From NCBI GenBank assembly GCA_048884925.1, contig JBHLQK010000060.1, positions 1-14,099 on the forward strand: a stretch of DNA of 14,099 nt, read 5' to 3'. This DNA is from SMTZ1-83 sp048884925. GTDB taxonomy: Archaea; Asgardarchaeota; Thorarchaeia; Thorarchaeales; Thorarchaeaceae. Positions 12,895-14,099 of this stretch are shown here, in pieces. Under the pieces are notes generated by a model. That model worked only from the letters and a program-made list of their open reading frames with translations, had not been told where the DNA came from and ran no database searches. The position numbers were made by a program, and so were the translations under genes. How positions within the stretch are numbered: position 1 is the stretch's first letter; each line of letters begins with the position of its first letter.

Positions 12895-14076
12895 CTAATC
12901 ACCTTTCTCTGAAAAAGCGATGAGTGCATCTTTCACACTTTCAAAGTCAGAGAGATGCATGAACTCATCAAGACCATGATAATTGTTGTCGTCACGTAAT
13001 GTTCCATAGCAGGCCGTTGTAATGCCGACTTCTGTGAAGAAATGACCGTCATTGCCTCCAAGGTCTGCTGCTATTGGAATGTCAGGGTCTACCGCCTCCA
13101 TAACGGATTCATGAAACCTTTGGATGAACTTGTCATCTGGATTTGAACTCCATCCACGAACATTCATTTTGAACTCAATAGTGGCTTCCACGCCAGTTTC
13201 TTCCTTTGCCTTCTCTAGAAACTCGGTAATGCTCTTCTTGACTTCAGCTGGATTCTCCTCCGGAATCAATCTGCAGTCAAAGGTTATCTCGGCTTTTCCA
13301 GGGATAATATTTGATTTGCTGCCTGATTGATACATAGTCATTGAGAATCGACCCCATAGTTTCTGATGAGGTGTTCCTGGAGGCGCTGGCAGATTTGATA
13401 TGACCTTCCGTCTCAGATCTACATAGTCCAGCATTACGTTTAGTAAAGGTATAGAGAGATGAATTGCATTGGCATATGCAAACGGATAACCTGCATGGCC
13501 CTGATTTCCATGCACCGTGATAGTGCCTGAAACAACACCGCTGGCGCCAATACTGACATACTCTGGTCCTGAATCCACAACAATACAGAAATCACCCCTA
13601 ATCTTTGGCTTGCCATTAATCAAGTAGTCTATGCCCCAAGCGCCTCCAATCTCTTCGTTCGGAGAGATTAGCAGCTTCCAGTTAATCTTCGATGTTCCTT
13701 TCTGAATCAGTTCCTTAGCGGCGCTGACACAAGCAACAATGTTGCCCTTATTATCAGATACACCCCGACCAAAGGCCTTGTCCTTTTCGAGTGTGAGCTT
13801 GAAGGGGGGTTTCTTCCAGGATTCCACGTCGCCCGCTGGGACCACATCGTAGTGTGTACATAACAGAACTGTTTCTTTTGCACCTACTTCAAGTGTCGCC
13901 ACAATGTTCGGTTGGGGTGTTTCGTCATGTTTCGAGTCGAAGACTTCAACCTTGAGGCCAGCCTCTTCACAGTACTTCTTGATGACTTCAGCACATTCTG
14001 CATAGTTGCTTTTCTCATCACTGTTAGTATCTAGTTCCACTAGCTCGCGAAGAAAACTCTCTTCCCACTTGTCCAT
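12895..14076 (-). CDS. M20-family zinc metallopeptidase (ArgE/DapE/CPG2 type)
   Basis: The 393-aa protein is a dinuclear-zinc exopeptidase or deacylase. Metal and catalytic residues are visible: CTHYDVVP with H75 and catalytic D77, GRGVSDNKGN with bridging D108, SPNEEIGG with general base E141 and ligand E142, VVDSG with D168, and NYHGLDEF near the end with H367. The lid domain begins around residue 178 (ASGVVSGTITVHGNQGHAGYP). All metal ligands are kept, so it should be active. No signal peptide is seen, which suggests cytoplasmic use on peptides or acylated amino acids; the substrate cannot be chosen. It is the first visible gene of the operon with the LLM and HAM1 genes. The ATG lies 23 bp from the window edge, with only GGAG about 11 nt upstream. 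More operon genes may lie to the right. Confidence 0.92.
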   Translation of the reverse strand: MDKWEESFLRELVELDTNSDEKSNYAECAEVIKKYCEEAGLKVEVFDSKHDETPQPNIVATLEVGAKETVLLCTHYDVVPAGDVESWKKPPFKLTLEKDKAFGRGVSDNKGNIVACVSAAKELIQKGTSKINWKLLISPNEEIGGAWGIDYLINGKPKIRGDFCIVVDSGPEYVSIGASGVVSGTITVHGNQGHAGYPFAYANAIHLSIPLLNVMLDYVDLRRKVISNLPAPPGTPHQKLWGRFSMTMYQSGSKSNIIPGKAEITFDCRLIPEENPAEVKKSITEFLEKAKEETGVEATIEFKMNVRGWSSNPDDKFIQRFHESVMEAVDPDIPIAADLGGNDGHFFTEVGITTACYGTLRDDNNYHGLDEFMHLSDFESVKDALIAFSEKGD

Positions 14077-14099
14077 TTGAAATCAGGCTCCGGGTGGCT

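Noticed and set aside
1..14099. CRISPR arrays, insertion sequences, prophage or toxin-antitoxin genes
   Set aside because: No regularly spaced repeats, transposase, integrase or paired small toxin-like genes were seen on either strand.

Overview
The window is archaeal. It carries archaeal-type ribosomal proteins in the S13-S4-S11 order, an archaeal TiaS, a Tsr3-family rRNA modification enzyme, a geranylgeranyl-reductase-family flavoenzyme, a TrmB-family regulator, a tRNA gene with an intron at the archaeal position 37/38, and an archaeal-style RNase P RNA. Base composition is moderate (roughly 45-50% GC by eye). Many starts have Shine-Dalgarno sequences of the GAGGT/GGTGA type, and TATA-like boxes sit about 25-30 bp ahead of likely transcript starts. 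The gene mix (SD-led genes, a Cys-rich treble-clef protein, an F420-type LLM enzyme) would fit a mesophilic lineage such as an Asgard (for example Thorarchaeota-like) archaeon. That placement is inference and nothing here proves it.

Left third, RNA maturation and translation: the 3' part of the RNase P RNA gene enters from the left edge (+). It converges on tsr3 (-). Divergent from tsr3 lies a two-gene unit (+): a small protein with two eight-ligand zinc modules, joined by an ATGA overlap to tiaS. This unit converges on the ribosomal operon rps13-rps4-rps11 (-). Upstream of and divergent from rps13 is an unrecognised basic protein (+). Its last codons run into the 3' end of an intron-containing tRNA-Ser(GGA) gene on the opposite strand.

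Middle: a type I L-asparaginase gene overlaps a QueG-like iron-sulfur protein gene by the GTGA motif (-). The tRNA-Ser lies directly downstream with its own promoter. The asparaginase diverges, over only 50 bp, from a geranylgeranyl-reductase-family gene (+). That gene is convergent with RNase Z, and the two stop codons share one CTAG.

Right third, all on the minus strand and transcribed right to left: an M20 metallopeptidase, an F420-type LLM oxidoreductase and a HAM1-family XTP/dITP pyrophosphatase form a tightly packed operon with zero spacing and then a 14-bp overlap. After a 53-bp gap holding two perfect palindromes come a TrmB-family regulator, a tandem winged-helix regulator and RNase Z. 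RNase P RNA, RNase Z, TiaS, Tsr3, ribosomal proteins and a spliced tRNA all within 9 kb make the left and middle part a translation and RNA-maturation neighbourhood. The clearest leads for unknown biology are the double zinc-module protein coupled to TiaS, the QueG-like protein coupled to asparaginase, the regulator pair with its palindromes, and the basic protein overlapping the tRNA.
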